64,000 nt of DNA from Arthrobacter crystallopoietes (GCF_017603825.1 NZ_CP072014.1:992001-1056000), one strand, 5' to 3'. Positions 19,001 through 28,476 are shown, counted from the first letter of the stretch. Notes: generated by a model not told the origin, from the sequence alone. Made by a program: numbers and translations.

Positions 19001-20529
19001 CCACTCCGGAGGGCAACGGCCCGGTTTCCCCCTCGCGCGAGGTGCCGCTGACTCCGGACCGAGCGGAAAACTGGCACCGCGTCCACCCCGTTTCCCCGTT
19101 TGTCCGGGGATGGCTCGCCCTGGCCGCCATCGCCTACTTCTTCGGGCGCGACTGGTTTGAAGCGATGTTCCGCGGCGAGCCCCTGTGGTTCCTGACCGAG
19201 GGCCGGGGCATCTGGGCCGTCGTCGTACTGCTGGTTGTCATGCTGCTGCTGGTGGGCGCCTTCGTGCTGTCCTGGTGGTTCACGCGCTATCAGGTCACCG
19301 AGGAACACGTCCGGGTCAACTCCGGTATCCTGTTCCGCCAGCACCGCCAAGCCAGGCTGGACCGGGTCCAGGCGATCGACGTCATCCAGCCGCTGCTGGG
19401 CCGGATCTTCGGGCTCGCCGAGCTGAAGTTCGAGGTGGCCGACGCCGGCGAATCCGCGGTGCGGCTGGCCTACTTGCCGTTGGCTTCCGCCCAGCAACTG
19501 CGGGCGACCATTCTGGCCCGGGCCTCCGGCGCCGAACTGGACCCCGAGCATCCGGACGAGGCGCCCGAAGCCCCGGAACACCCCATCGTCCAGCTCACCC
19601 CGCAGCGGGTCGTCGGCGCCACAGTGCTTTCGGGCGCAACGGTGGCGCTGGTTGTCGTCGTTGTTGTGATCGGCGTGGCCGCAGCGGTCGGCTACGTGGC
19701 GGACTGGGGCGGCCTGCCGGTCCTGCTGTCGGCGCTGGTGCCCGGCATGATCGCCGTCGCGGCCGGCTACTGGAGCGTTTTCAGCACCGCATACAACTTC
19801 CGCGCGGCCGTGTCGCCGGATGGCATCCGGCTGCGCTACGGGCTGCTCGAGACGCGGGCCCAGACGGTGCCGCCCGGGCGCGTGCAGGCCGTGGCGGTGT
19901 CCCAGCCGCTGCTCTGGCGGACCAAGGATTGGTACCGGATCAAGATCAATGTGGCCGGCTACGGCGTGAGCGCGGAGAACTCGGGCGCGCGCACCACCCT
20001 GCTCCCAGTCGGCACCAGGGACGAGGTCATGCAGATGCTGGCCTTGGTGCTCCCGGACCCCGGCACCGAAGACCCGTTCGGCGTTTTCACTGCCGGGCTG
20101 GTGGGGCAGAACAACGACGGCGGCTTCGTCACCTCCCCGGAGCGGGTGCGGTGGCTGTCCTTCCTCACCTGGCGGCGCAACGGCTTCGCCGTGACGAAAA
20201 CGGCCTTGCTGGCGCGTTCCGGCCGGTTCGTGCGGAGCCTGGCCGTGGTCCCGCACGAGCGCACCCAATCGATGGCCCTGCACCAGGGACCGGTGGCCCG
20301 GAAGCTGCGGGTGGCGGACCTGCAGCTGCAAACCACGGTGGGGCCGGTCAGCCCGGTGGTCTACCAGATGGACATCGAGGTGGCCCGCCGGCTGTTCAAC
20401 GAACAGTCCGCCCGCGCCGCGGCGGCCCGGCGGCACAGTGTGCCGGAGCGCTGGCTGGAACGCCGGCAGGAGAGCGTGCCGGAGCAGGCCGGCTCAGAGA
20501 AGGGAAAGGCCGAGGATGAACAGCATTAG
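18997..20529 (+). CDS. Bacterial PH-domain (YdbT-like) membrane protein, multi-domain
   Basis: A 510-residue partner of the preceding gene. Paired hydrophobic segments lie near residues 38-90 and 205-260, each followed by a DUF304/bPH2 domain (motifs RLDRVQAIDV and PPGRVQAVAV). A third domain near residues 370-460 carries VPHERTQSMAL. The repeated pattern suggests internal duplication of the two-helix plus PH unit. The C-terminus is polar and charged. It overlaps the DUF2520 gene by 14 bases, indicating one operon. Confidence 0.85.
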   Translation: MTTPEGNGPVSPSREVPLTPDRAENWHRVHPVSPFVRGWLALAAIAYFFGRDWFEAMFRGEPLWFLTEGRGIWAVVVLLVVMLLLVGAFVLSWWFTRYQVTEEHVRVNSGILFRQHRQARLDRVQAIDVIQPLLGRIFGLAELKFEVADAGESAVRLAYLPLASAQQLRATILARASGAELDPEHPDEAPEAPEHPIVQLTPQRVVGATVLSGATVALVVVVVVIGVAAAVGYVADWGGLPVLLSALVPGMIAVAAGYWSVFSTAYNFRAAVSPDGIRLRYGLLETRAQTVPPGRVQAVAVSQPLLWRTKDWYRIKINVAGYGVSAENSGARTTLLPVGTRDEVMQMLALVLPDPGTEDPFGVFTAGLVGQNNDGGFVTSPERVRWLSFLTWRRNGFAVTKTALLARSGRFVRSLAVVPHERTQSMALHQGPVARKLRVADLQLQTTVGPVSPVVYQMDIEVARRLFNEQSARAAAARRHSVPERWLERRQESVPEQAGSEKGKAEDEQH

Positions 20530-21433
20530 ACCGGGCAGGCTAGGGATCGGCGTTATCGGCGCCGGCAAGGTCGGCGCCGTGCTGGGGGCGGCCCTGCGCG
20601 CGGCCCAGCACGCCGTCGTCGGGGTCTCCGCCGTGTCCGAGGCCAGCCGGGAGCGGGCCGAAATGCTGCTGCCCGGTGTGCCGGTGCTGGAGATCCCCGA
20701 GATCGTCGAGCGGGCCGAACTGGTGCTGCTGGCAGTGCCCGATGATGCACTGCCGGAACTGGTGGCTGGCCTTGCCGAGACCGGCGCCTGGCAACCGGGC
20801 CAGCTGGTGGCGCATACGTCCGGCCGGCACGGCGTGAATGTACTCGCGCCGGCGCAGGCCAAGGGGGCTATCGGCCTAGCCATCCATCCGGCCATGACCT
20901 TCACCGGTATGAGTCTGGACCTGACCCGGCTCACGGACTGCGCCTTCGGCGTGACCGCTCCGCGCACGGTGCTCCCCATTGCCCAGGCCCTGGTGGTCGA
21001 GATGGGGGCCGAGCCCATTGTGATCGAAGAGCAGGACCGGCCGCTTTACCACGCTGCCCTGGCGCACGCCTCGAACCACCTAGTCACCATCGCCGCGCAG
21101 GCCGCGCAATTGCTCAGCTCCGCGGGTGCGGAGCAGCCGGAGCGGCTGTTGGGTCCGCTGATGCGGGCTTCGCTGGAAAATGCGCTGGCATCAGGCGAGG
21201 GCGCACTGACCGGACCGGTGGCCCGCGGCGACGCCGGCACCGTGCGGGTCCACCGCGAGGCCCTGCTGGGGTACGAACTCGAGCACGGCAGCACCGATAT
21301 CCGGCAGGCGTATGAGGAGCTGGCGCGTGCCACGGCCAAGCGGGCATTCGAACGCGGCCTGCTCAAAGACGCCCAGGCCACCGAAATCCTGGATATTCTC
21401 AGTACCCGTTCCACTCCGGAGGACCCCCAGTGA
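20516..21433 (+). CDS. Rossmann-fold DUF2520 protein, probable oxidoreductase
   Basis: A 305-residue protein starting at the ATG that follows a GAGG site inside the previous gene. The N-terminus has a dinucleotide-binding loop [16 protein letters not shown], and AIHPAMTF with the following segment is typical of DUF2520. The C-terminal half is helical, as in 6-phosphogluconate dehydrogenase-like and ketopantoate reductase-like enzymes. Location directly before panC (4-base overlap) suggests a role in pantothenate supply, perhaps as a ketopantoate reductase substitute. This is inference from context. Confidence 0.8.
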   Translation: MNSIRPGRLGIGVIGAGKVGAVLGAALRAAQHAVVGVSAVSEASRERAEMLLPGVPVLEIPEIVERAELVLLAVPDDALPELVAGLAETGAWQPGQLVAHTSGRHGVNVLAPAQAKGAIGLAIHPAMTFTGMSLDLTRLTDCAFGVTAPRTVLPIAQALVVEMGAEPIVIEEQDRPLYHAALAHASNHLVTIAAQAAQLLSSAGAEQPERLLGPLMRASLENALASGEGALTGPVARGDAGTVRVHREALLGYELEHGSTDIRQAYEELARATAKRAFERGLLKDAQATEILDILSTRSTPEDPQ

Positions 21434-22335
21434 GCAACCGCCCCCAGCTGGCCACCACGTACGCCGAGCTCAATGCCGCCAGCGCGGAGCTGCTGCGCGA
21501 GGCGGCCGGCAAGCACCATGCCGGCCACACGAGCCAGGGCCTGGTCCCGACCATGGGCGGCCTGCATGCCGGCCATGCCGCCCTGGCCACCGCTGCACGC
21601 CAGGCGAACGACGTCGTTATTGCCACCATCTTCGTCAACCCGCTGCAGTTCGGCGACGCGGCCGACCTGGAGCGGTACCCGCGCACGCTGGACGCGGACC
21701 TGGACCTGCTGGGTTCCTGCGGGGTTGACATCGTTTTCGCGCCCGCCGTTGAGGAGGTCTATCCCGGCGGCGAACCGATGGTCCGGGTGGCATCCGGTCC
21801 GTTGGGCGGGAAACTCGAAGGCGCCTCTCGGCCCGGGCATTTCGACGGCGCCCTGACCGTGGTCGCGAAACTGCTGCATTACGGCATGCCGCCCATTCCG
21901 GCGGACTACCGCGCCTACTTCGGCAAGAAGGACGCCCAGCAGCTGGCCCTGGTCCGGCGGATGGCGGCGGACCTGAATTTCCCGGTCGAAATCGTCGGCG
22001 TTCCGATCGTGCGGGACGGGGACGGCCTGGCGCTGTCCAGCCGGAACCGCTTCCTCTCCGCCGAGGAGCGCGAGGCCGCCCTGGTTCTGTCGCGCGGCCT
22101 GCGCTACCTGAAGGAGCAGGCCGACCGGCACGAGCCGCTGGACATCGAGGGTGCCTTGGCCATGGTCAAGTCTGCACGGCTGGTGGAGTTGGACTACCTC
22201 GAGGTCGTCGATCCGGTTACCTTGGAGCCGCTGGCTTTCAACTGCCAGGACACCCCGTTTACCGGCGAAGCGCTGGTGCTGATTGCCGCCAAAGTAGGCC
22301 CGGTGCGGCTGATCGACAACGTCGACCTGGGCTAG
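21430..22335 (+). CDS. panC: Pantoate-beta-alanine ligase (pantothenate synthetase)
   Basis: Forms pantothenate from pantoate, beta-alanine and ATP. The 301-residue protein carries the HIGH-like nucleotide site in [11 protein letters not shown], then FVNPLQFG, and [15 protein letters not shown] for pantoate and ATP binding. The [16 protein letters not shown] motif is also present. The GTG start overlaps the DUF2520 stop by 4 bases. It closes the folate/pantothenate block, with lysS 61 bases downstream under its own probable promoter. Confidence 0.96.
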   Translation: MSNRPQLATTYAELNAASAELLREAAGKHHAGHTSQGLVPTMGGLHAGHAALATAARQANDVVIATIFVNPLQFGDAADLERYPRTLDADLDLLGSCGVDIVFAPAVEEVYPGGEPMVRVASGPLGGKLEGASRPGHFDGALTVVAKLLHYGMPPIPADYRAYFGKKDAQQLALVRRMAADLNFPVEIVGVPIVRDGDGLALSSRNRFLSAEEREAALVLSRGLRYLKEQADRHEPLDIEGALAMVKSARLVELDYLEVVDPVTLEPLAFNCQDTPFTGEALVLIAAKVGPVRLIDNVDLG

Positions 22336-22382
22336 CCGGAGCGTCGGGCAAGATCGAGTAGGAGCCACCGGAGCACAACCGG

Positions 22383-22388
22383 TAATCT
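22383..22388 (+). promoter_or_regulatory. Putative -10 hexamer for leaderless lysS
   Basis: TAATCT ends 8 nt before the GTG of lysS. No ribosome binding site lies between them. Confidence 0.45.
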
Positions 22389-22396
22389 TAACTACC

Positions 22397-23908
22397 GTGA
22401 CCACACATAAAACCCCCACCCCTTCCCCGGAACCTTCGGACGTCTCCGAGCAGATGCGCGTGCGCATGGACAAGCGCGCCAAACTGCTCGAGAGCGGTGT
22501 GGAGCCCTATCCGGTGGGTGTCGACCGGACCCATACTCTCAGTGAGGTCCGCGAAAAGTACGGTCACCTTGCGGCCGATGAGACCACCGGGGAAACCGCC
22601 GGCGTCTCCGGCCGTGTGGTCTTTGTCCGCAACACGGGCAAGCTGTGCTTCGCCACCCTGCAGGAGGGCAACGGAACCCGGCTGCAGGCCATGCTGAGCC
22701 TGGCCAACGTCGGTGAGGAAGCGCTGGCGGGCTGGAAGTCCCTGGTGGATCTGGGCGACCACGTGTTTGTGCGCGGCGAGGTCATCTCCTCCAAGCGCGG
22801 GGAACTCTCGGTCATGGCCGATTCCTGGTCGATGGTCTCCAAAGCGTTGCGCCCGCTGCCCGTGCTGCATGCCGGCCTGAACGAAGAGACCCGGGTGCGC
22901 CAGCGCTACGTGGACCTGATGGTCCGCGACGAGGCGCGCCAGATGGTTTACACCCGCGCTGCGATCATCCGTTCCATCCGGGAAACACTGCACAACCGCG
23001 ACTACGTAGAGGTGGAGACCCCGATGCTCCAGCTCATCCATGGCGGTGCGGCAGCCCGGCCGTTCCAGACGCACCTGAACGCCTTCGACCAGGACATGAC
23101 GCTGCGCATCGCCACGGAGCTCTTCCTGAAGCGCGCTGTGGTCGGCGGTATCGACCGGGTGTTTGAGATCGGGCGCATCTTCCGCAATGAAGGTGTGGAT
23201 TCGACGCATAGCCCGGAATTCACCACCCTGGAAAGTTACGAGGCCTACGCCGACCAGTTTGTGATGGCCGACCGCATGAAGGAAATGATCCTGAACGCCG
23301 CGGACACCGTGGGCAGCCGCATTATCGAGACGGACGCCGGCACCATCGACCTTAACGGTGAATGGCGCTGGCTGGGCGTGTATCCGGGACTTTCCGAAGC
23401 TGTAGGCGAGGAGATCACGCCCGAAACCCATGGCAGCACATTGCGGGCTATCGCCGAAAAGCATGGCGTCAAGGTGGAACCGCAATGGGACACCGAACAG
23501 ATGGTGATTGAACTTTTCGGTGAAATCGTGGAGCCGACGCTGCTTCAGCCGACCTTCGTGTACGACTATCCGCCGGCTGCCCAGCCCCTGGCACGTGCGC
23601 ACCGGAGCAAGCCCGGGCTCATCGAAGCCTGGGACCTGATCATCGGCGGCATGGAGCGCGGTACCGCTTTCTCCGAGCTCATCGACCCTGTTGTCCAGCG
23701 TGAACGGCTCACCGAGCAGTCGCGGAAGGCGGCTTCGGGGGACCATGAAGCGATGCAGCTGGACGAAGACTTCCTCCGTGCACTGGAATACGGAGCGCCG
23801 CCCATGGGCGGCATCGGCCTGGGTATTGACCGGCTGGTCATGCTCTTCACTCAGACGGGAATCCGGGAGACCATTCTCTTCCCGCTCTTGAAACCTGAAT
23901 TGGGATAA
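22397..23908 (+). CDS. lysS: Lysyl-tRNA synthetase, class II
   Basis: Charges tRNA-Lys. The 503-residue protein has an N-terminal OB-fold anticodon-binding domain (about residues 60-160) and the class II catalytic domain. Motif 2 is around FRNEGVDSTHSPEFT, and motif 3 is GIGLGIDRLVMLFT close to the C-terminus. The start is GTG with no Shine-Dalgarno and a TAATCT hexamer 8 nt upstream. The next gene, a 50-residue membrane protein, starts 2 bases after the stop, so it is almost certainly co-transcribed. Confidence 0.96.
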   Translation: MTTHKTPTPSPEPSDVSEQMRVRMDKRAKLLESGVEPYPVGVDRTHTLSEVREKYGHLAADETTGETAGVSGRVVFVRNTGKLCFATLQEGNGTRLQAMLSLANVGEEALAGWKSLVDLGDHVFVRGEVISSKRGELSVMADSWSMVSKALRPLPVLHAGLNEETRVRQRYVDLMVRDEARQMVYTRAAIIRSIRETLHNRDYVEVETPMLQLIHGGAAARPFQTHLNAFDQDMTLRIATELFLKRAVVGGIDRVFEIGRIFRNEGVDSTHSPEFTTLESYEAYADQFVMADRMKEMILNAADTVGSRIIETDAGTIDLNGEWRWLGVYPGLSEAVGEEITPETHGSTLRAIAEKHGVKVEPQWDTEQMVIELFGEIVEPTLLQPTFVYDYPPAAQPLARAHRSKPGLIEAWDLIIGGMERGTAFSELIDPVVQRERLTEQSRKAASGDHEAMQLDEDFLRALEYGAPPMGGIGLGIDRLVMLFTQTGIRETILFPLLKPELG

Positions 23909-23910
23909 TC

Positions 23911-24063
23911 ATGTTGGAATATTTGTGGGTATTGGCTCCATCAACCGGTGTCGGCCTGATTTTTTACTTCGCTATGAAAGCCGTGTTCAACGCTGACCGC
24001 AGGGAGCGCGAAGCCCTGGCTCAGGCCGAGTACGAGGCCGGCCAGCAGGGGCACGGTAATTAG
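23911..24063 (+). CDS. Small single-pass membrane protein downstream of lysS
   Basis: A 50-residue reading frame starting with ATG two bases after the lysS stop and ending with TAG. Residues about 3-25 (from LEYLWVLAPSTGVGLIFYFA) form one hydrophobic helix, followed by a charged cytoplasmic-type tail rich in Arg, Glu, Ala and Gln. A strong terminator starts 23 bases after its stop, so it is the last gene of the lysS transcript. I recognise no characterised family. Coding is supported by clean spacing, the transmembrane-plus-charged-tail pattern and the terminator position. Confidence 0.7.
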   Translation: MLEYLWVLAPSTGVGLIFYFAMKAVFNADRREREALAQAEYEAGQQGHGN

Positions 24064-24085
24064 CATCTCTCTCTAGTTGGCAGAC

Positions 24086-24121
24086 ATGGCCAGGCCTGCG
24101 GTTCGCCGCAGGCCTGGCCAT
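24086..24121 (+). terminator. Strong hairpin terminator after lysS and the small membrane gene
   Basis: A perfect 16-bp inverted repeat (24086-24101 and 24106-24121) closes a TTCG tetraloop and is followed by AATTCTTGTT. Confidence 0.85.
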
Positions 24122-24603
24122 AATTCTTGTTCCCGTAGTTGTCGTCAGTCTTGAGCGGCAGGATCGATATTCACCAGTGCCGCGGCTAAATATTGTTCGC
24201 CGCCGGGCTAATCATTTAGCAGCGGGTAAGAGGTCCATTCACCGACTGTACGGTCGCGCGCCTCCGCCCCGTCGTCGCCAGTGCCGCGGCTGTTCCTATT
24301 CGGGGACCCGATAGTGCCTCGGAGTTCAGCTTTGTTGGCCATGTACCGGATCGTAAATGAACATCAACAATACTGGTTATACGGGCTAGGCATGCCGGCC
24401 TTCGAATACCTGTGGGAAGCCGATTAGCGTCTTTCGTTGAAATGTCGACACCTTCCATTTCGACATCGATTCGAATAATCGCCGGGCGCTTTAGTGCACA
24501 GCTGAAACATGCCGTGTTGCCAGCTATTCATTGATAGGCAATAATCAAATTGGTTTTGGGGAAGCCAATGGGATTACTAAAACTTCAATATAGAGGAGCT
24601 CCT
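24122..24603 (+). other. Gene-free AT-rich leader upstream of lsr2
   Basis: Nearly 480 bases without a credible gene. Short frames exist on both strands but lack start signals and coding character. Base composition falls well below the rest of the window in patches; in 24541-24600 I count 39 A or T of 60. It contains a 14-base direct repeat (24174 and 24278), an inverted repeat ATGTCGA/TCGACAT (24442-24448 and 24460-24466), and a bulged hairpin at 24517-24541. Because Lsr2 binds AT-rich DNA, this is a plausible autoregulatory region or long 5' leader; this is inference. Confidence 0.6.
24174..24291 (+). repeat. 14-base direct repeat in the lsr2 leader
   Basis: CCAGTGCCGCGGCT occurs at 24174-24187 and again at 24278-24291, 104 bases apart. 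Each copy contains the 8-base palindrome GCCGCGGC. Confidence 0.75.
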
Positions 24604-24933
24604 GTGGCACAGGAAGTGAAAATCATTCTGGTTGATGACCTGGATGGTGGCAGTGCCGATGAAACGGTGCGTTTTGCGCTGGATGCAATCAATTATGAGA
24701 TTGATCTTTCATCGAAGAATGCTGACGCGCTGCGAGATGCGTTGAAGACTTATGTCGAGAAGGCCAGAAAGGTTCCCACCCGCGCCGGAAAGGTCAAGCC
24801 GGCTTCTGCAGGCCGCAGCCAGGACGCTTCGGCCGTGCGGGCCTGGGCGCGGGAGAACGGTTACACCGTTAGTGAGCGCGGCCGCGTGCAGTCCGAAATC
24901 CTCGAAGCTTACCGGCGGGCGCACGGCGGCTAG
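24604..24933 (+). CDS. lsr2: Lsr2-type nucleoid-associated protein
   Basis: Histone-like protein that bridges and silences AT-rich, often foreign, DNA. The GTG at 24604 follows AGAGGAG and gives 109 residues beginning (M/V)AQEVKIILVDDLDGG, the canonical Lsr2 start. The N-terminal about 60 residues form the dimerisation domain. The C-terminal DNA-binding domain (from about residue 72) includes RAWARENGY and RGRVQSEILEAY. The expected RGR AT-hook-like motif, normally in the loop between the last two helices, is present as ERGRV. It is bounded by a long leader upstream and a strong terminator downstream, so it is probably monocistronic. Confidence 0.95.
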   Translation: MAQEVKIILVDDLDGGSADETVRFALDAINYEIDLSSKNADALRDALKTYVEKARKVPTRAGKVKPASAGRSQDASAVRAWARENGYTVSERGRVQSEILEAYRRAHGG

Positions 24934-24990
24934 CAGTACTGCCCGCCTCCATCACGAGCGCAGGGGCAAGTAGATTTTGATAACTCTTCC

Positions 24991-25021
24991 ATAAAGGGCG
25001 GACCCCGGGTCCGCCCTTTAT
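24991..25021 (+). terminator. Terminator after lsr2
   Basis: The inverted repeat ATAAAGGGCGGA (24991-25002) and TCCGCCCTTTAT (25010-25021) closes a 7-base loop. It lies between lsr2 and clpC. Confidence 0.8.
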
Positions 25022-25146
25022 CCATACGGTGCGCGGCCTGCCCCGGATCTGCGTTGCAGCCGGTCATTATCCCTAGGGCGAACAGACCCCAAAATCGTCT
25101 TTCGGCCACGTAGCATCAAAGTACGCAGTAGCTAGGAGTGTGCGAG

Positions 25147-27648
25147 ATGTTTGAGAGATTTACCGACCGTGCCCGTCGCGTTGTCGTGCTGGCTCAAGAA
25201 GAAGCCCGCATGCTCAACCACAATTACATTGGTACCGAACATATCCTTCTTGGATTGATCCATGAGGGTGAAGGTGTTGCCGCGAAGGCGCTGGAATTCC
25301 TCGGTGTCTCCCTCAACGGGGTGCGTGAGCAGGTGCAGGAGATTATCGGCCAGGGCCAGCAGGCTCCCAGCGGCCATATTCCCTTCACCCCGCGTGCCAA
25401 GAAAGTGCTGGAGCTCTCCCTCCGTGAAGCTCTGCAGTTGGGCCACAACTACATCGGCACCGAGCACATCCTGCTCGGCCTCATCCGCGAGGGTGAAGGT
25501 GTCGCCACCCAGGTTCTGGTCAAGCTCGGCGCGGACCTGAACCGCGTGCGCCAGCAGGTCATCCAGCTGCTCTCCGGCTACCAGGGCAAGGAGCCCGTCT
25601 CCGCCAGCGGCCAGCAGCAGGAAGGTACTCCTGCCGGTTCCGTGGTGCTGGACCAGTTCGGCCGCAACCTGACCCAGGCTGCCCGCGAGTCCAAGCTTGA
25701 CCCTGTTATCGGGCGCGAGCATGAGATGGAACGCGTCATGCAGGTTCTCTCCCGCCGCACCAAGAACAACCCTGTCCTGATCGGTGAACCCGGTGTCGGC
25801 AAGACCGCCGTCGTCGAAGGTTTGGCCCAAGCCATTGTCCGCGGCGACGTTCCGGAAACCATCAAGGACAAGCAGCTGTATACCCTTGATCTCGGTTCGC
25901 TCGTCGCGGGGTCCCGCTACCGCGGTGATTTCGAAGAACGCCTGAAGAAGGTGCTGAAGGAAATCCGCACCCGCGGGGACATCATTCTGTTCATTGATGA
26001 GATCCACACTCTCGTTGGTGCAGGTGCCGCCGAAGGCGCGATTGACGCAGCCTCGATCCTCAAGCCCATGCTGGCCCGCGGCGAACTGCAGACCATCGGC
26101 GCCACCACTCTGGATGAGTACCGCAAGCACATCGAAAAGGATGCTGCACTGGAACGCCGCTTCCAGCCCATCCAGGTCAATGAGCCCTCGGTTGAGCATT
26201 CGATTCAGATTCTGAAGGGCCTGCGCGACCGCTATGAAGCACACCACCGTGTGTCCATTACGGACGGCGCCCTGGACGCTGCAGCCCACTTGTCGCACCG
26301 CTACGTTTCGGACCGCTTCCTCCCGGACAAGGCCATCGACCTGATCGATGAAGCCGGCGCACGCCTGCGGATCCGCCGTATGACGGCTCCGCCGGAGCTG
26401 AAGGAGATCGATGAGCGCATTGCCCAGCTGAAGAAGCAGAAGGAATCTGCCATCGATGCCCAGGACTTCGAAGGCGCCGCCTCGCTGCGTGATAAGGAAA
26501 GCAAGCTCCAGGACGAGCGTGCCGACAAGGAACGCGCATGGAAGTCCGGCGACCTGGACGAGATCGCCGAGGTTGACGAGGATCTGATTGCCGAGGTCCT
26601 GGCCAACTCCACGGGCATCCCGGTCTTCAAGCTCACCGAAGAAGAGTCCAGCCGGCTCATGCACATGGAAGATGAGCTGCACAAGCGGGTCATCGGCCAG
26701 GACGAAGCCATTAAGTCGATCTCGCAGGCTATCCGCCGTACTCGCGCGGGCCTGAAGGATCCCAACCGTCCCAGCGGCTCGTTCATCTTCGCCGGTCCCA
26801 CCGGTGTGGGTAAGACGGAGCTGGCCAAGGCGCTGGCGGAGTTCCTCTTCGGCGAAGAGGACGCCCTGATAACGCTGGACATGTCCGAATACTCGGAGAA
26901 GCACACCGTGTCCAGGCTCTTCGGCGCCCCTCCCGGTTATGTCGGTTATGAAGAAGGCGGCCAGCTGACCGAAAAGGTCCGCCGCCGTCCGTTCTCCGTG
27001 GTGCTTTTCGACGAAGTGGAGAAAGCCCACGCGGATTTGTTCAACTCGCTGCTGCAGATCCTTGAGGACGGCCGTCTGACCGACAGCCAGGGACGTGTGG
27101 TGGACTTCAAGAACACCGTCATCATCATGACCACCAACCTCGGTACCCGTGACATCTCCAAGGGCGTCATGACCGGCTTCCAGTCCGGTTCGGATACCAA
27201 GACCGGTTATGAGCGGATGCGGGCCCGGGTCCAGGATGAGCTCAAGCAGCACTTCCGTCCGGAGTTCCTCAACCGCGTCGACGACACCGTGGTCTTCCCG
27301 CAGCTGACGCAGGAAGAGATCGTCCAGATCGTGGACCTGTTCATCACGCGGCTAAAGAAGCGCCTGGCCGAGAAGAACATGACCATCGAGCTGACGCCGG
27401 CGGCCAAGGTCCTGCTGGCTACCCGCGGCTACGATCCGACCATGGGTGCGCGGCCGCTGCGCCGGACCATCCAGCGCGAGGTCGAGGACCAGCTCTCCGA
27501 GAAGATCCTCTTCGGCGAGATCATGCCCGGCGAACTCATCCGGGTGGACGTCGAAGGCGAGGGCGAAAACGCAAAGTTCGTCTTCTCCAGCGCCGGCGCT
27601 CCCAAGGCCATCGAGGAAGTGCCGGACACCCCGGCGCTCTCCCAGTAG
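25147..27648 (+). CDS. clpC: Clp protease ATP-binding subunit ClpC
   Basis: AAA+ unfoldase that feeds substrates to ClpP. I chose the ATG at 25147 (833 residues, [11 protein letters not shown]) with AGGAG 9 bases upstream; a GTG at 25138 would overlap that site. An N-terminal double Clp-N repeat spans residues 1-145. The first ATPase domain has [13 protein letters not shown] near residue 213, a UVR coiled-coil region lies near 425-460, and the second ATPase domain has [13 protein letters not shown] near residue 550. The C-terminus is acidic. A half-site resembling the ClgR operator lies upstream at about 25073-25083. Confidence 0.96.
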   Translation: MFERFTDRARRVVVLAQEEARMLNHNYIGTEHILLGLIHEGEGVAAKALEFLGVSLNGVREQVQEIIGQGQQAPSGHIPFTPRAKKVLELSLREALQLGHNYIGTEHILLGLIREGEGVATQVLVKLGADLNRVRQQVIQLLSGYQGKEPVSASGQQQEGTPAGSVVLDQFGRNLTQAARESKLDPVIGREHEMERVMQVLSRRTKNNPVLIGEPGVGKTAVVEGLAQAIVRGDVPETIKDKQLYTLDLGSLVAGSRYRGDFEERLKKVLKEIRTRGDIILFIDEIHTLVGAGAAEGAIDAASILKPMLARGELQTIGATTLDEYRKHIEKDAALERRFQPIQVNEPSVEHSIQILKGLRDRYEAHHRVSITDGALDAAAHLSHRYVSDRFLPDKAIDLIDEAGARLRIRRMTAPPELKEIDERIAQLKKQKESAIDAQDFEGAASLRDKESKLQDERADKERAWKSGDLDEIAEVDEDLIAEVLANSTGIPVFKLTEEESSRLMHMEDELHKRVIGQDEAIKSISQAIRRTRAGLKDPNRPSGSFIFAGPTGVGKTELAKALAEFLFGEEDALITLDMSEYSEKHTVSRLFGAPPGYVGYEEGGQLTEKVRRRPFSVVLFDEVEKAHADLFNSLLQILEDGRLTDSQGRVVDFKNTVIIMTTNLGTRDISKGVMTGFQSGSDTKTGYERMRARVQDELKQHFRPEFLNRVDDTVVFPQLTQEEIVQIVDLFITRLKKRLAEKNMTIELTPAAKVLLATRGYDPTMGARPLRRTIQREVEDQLSEKILFGEIMPGELIRVDVEGEGENAKFVFSSAGAPKAIEEVPDTPALSQ

Positions 27649-27688
27649 GGTCCGCCCGCACGGGCTCCTAGCAACAAACGCGTCGTAC

Positions 27689-27719
27689 CGGCGGGTCCTG
27701 GATATCCCGGGGCCCGCCG
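27689..27719 (+). terminator. Possible terminator after clpC
   Basis: A 10-bp stem (27689-27698 with 27710-27719, one G-T pair) closes an 11-base loop. No T-run follows, so its strength is uncertain. Confidence 0.45.
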
Positions 27720-27776
27720 TTCGCGTCAACCCCGGCTGCGGCAAACTGTGCGGCTGTAGGGGTGTGGACGGGTGCC

Positions 27777-27782
27777 TATAGT
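27777..27782 (+). promoter_or_regulatory. -10 hexamer for the MobA-like gene
   Basis: TATAGT ends exactly 6 nt before the ATG at 27789, which suggests a leaderless transcript. GAGGG in the gap is too close to the ATG to act as an ordinary ribosome site. Confidence 0.55.
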
Positions 27783-27788
27783 GAGGGC

Positions 27789-28394
27789 ATGACATCTCGT
27801 TCCCAGCCGACCGCCGCCGTGCTGCTCGCCGCGGGAGCAGGCACACGGCTGGGCCGCGGGCCGAAGGCGCTGCTGGAATACCGGCAGGAACCGCTCGTCT
27901 CCTATCTGGTATCCGTGCTGCGGAACGGCGGATGCACTGAAATTGTGGTGGTCCTCGGAGCAGGTGCCGGTCAGATCCGGCGGCAGGCCGATTTGTCCGG
28001 CTGCCGTGTGTTGGACAATCCCCACTGGTCCGGCGGCATGGGCAGCTCCTTCCGGCTGGGCGCAGCCGCGGTGCCAGCGGGATTCCACATGCTGGCCGTA
28101 CTGGTGGACCAGCCCGGCCTCACGTCCGCCATCGTCAGGAGGCTGCTGGACAGCCATAAGCCCGGCCGTGTCACCGCGGCGGCTTACCGGGGAACGGACG
28201 GCGAATTGCAACGCGGGCATCCGGTGCTGTTCGATGCGGCGCTCGTGGCACAGGCTGCGGAAACAGCGAGCGGTGACAGCGGGGCGCGCGGCTTTCTGCT
28301 GGACCACACGGATCTGATCGATATCGTGGACTGCTCGGATGAGTCCGACGGCGGCGACGTCGACACCGCCGCCGACCTTTACCGTCTGGAATGA
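27789..28394 (+). CDS. MobA-like NTP transferase (molybdenum cofactor nucleotidyltransferase family)
   Basis: A 201-residue GT-A fold nucleotidyltransferase. The signature LLAAGAGTRLGRGPKALLEY lies at about residues 14-33 and the metal-binding LVDQPGLT near residue 105. The closest functional groups are MobA and MocA, which add GMP or CMP to molybdopterin, but no other molybdenum genes lie nearby, so the substrate is undecided. It starts right after clpC, behind a TATAGT promoter. A GTG 27 bases upstream in frame is less likely to be the start. Confidence 0.82.
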   Translation: MTSRSQPTAAVLLAAGAGTRLGRGPKALLEYRQEPLVSYLVSVLRNGGCTEIVVVLGAGAGQIRRQADLSGCRVLDNPHWSGGMGSSFRLGAAAVPAGFHMLAVLVDQPGLTSAIVRRLLDSHKPGRVTAAAYRGTDGELQRGHPVLFDAALVAQAAETASGDSGARGFLLDHTDLIDIVDCSDESDGGDVDTAADLYRLE

Positions 28395-28464
28395 CAACCC
28401 AGCCCCCGCAAGCAGTGTCGTGGCGGCCGAAGCCCCGGCGGCAGATTCGACCGTAAACGGGCCC

Positions 28465-28470
28465 TAAACT
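28465..28470 (+). promoter_or_regulatory. -10 hexamer for the ArgA-like gene
   Basis: TAAACT ends 6 nt before the ATG at 28477. There is no ribosome site, so a leaderless start is likely. Confidence 0.55.
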
Positions 28471-28476
28471 TGCACC

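Noticed and set aside
24216-24458. An 80-codon minus-strand frame in the lsr2 leader
   Set aside because: There is no ribosome site, no recognisable domain and no sign of coding composition.
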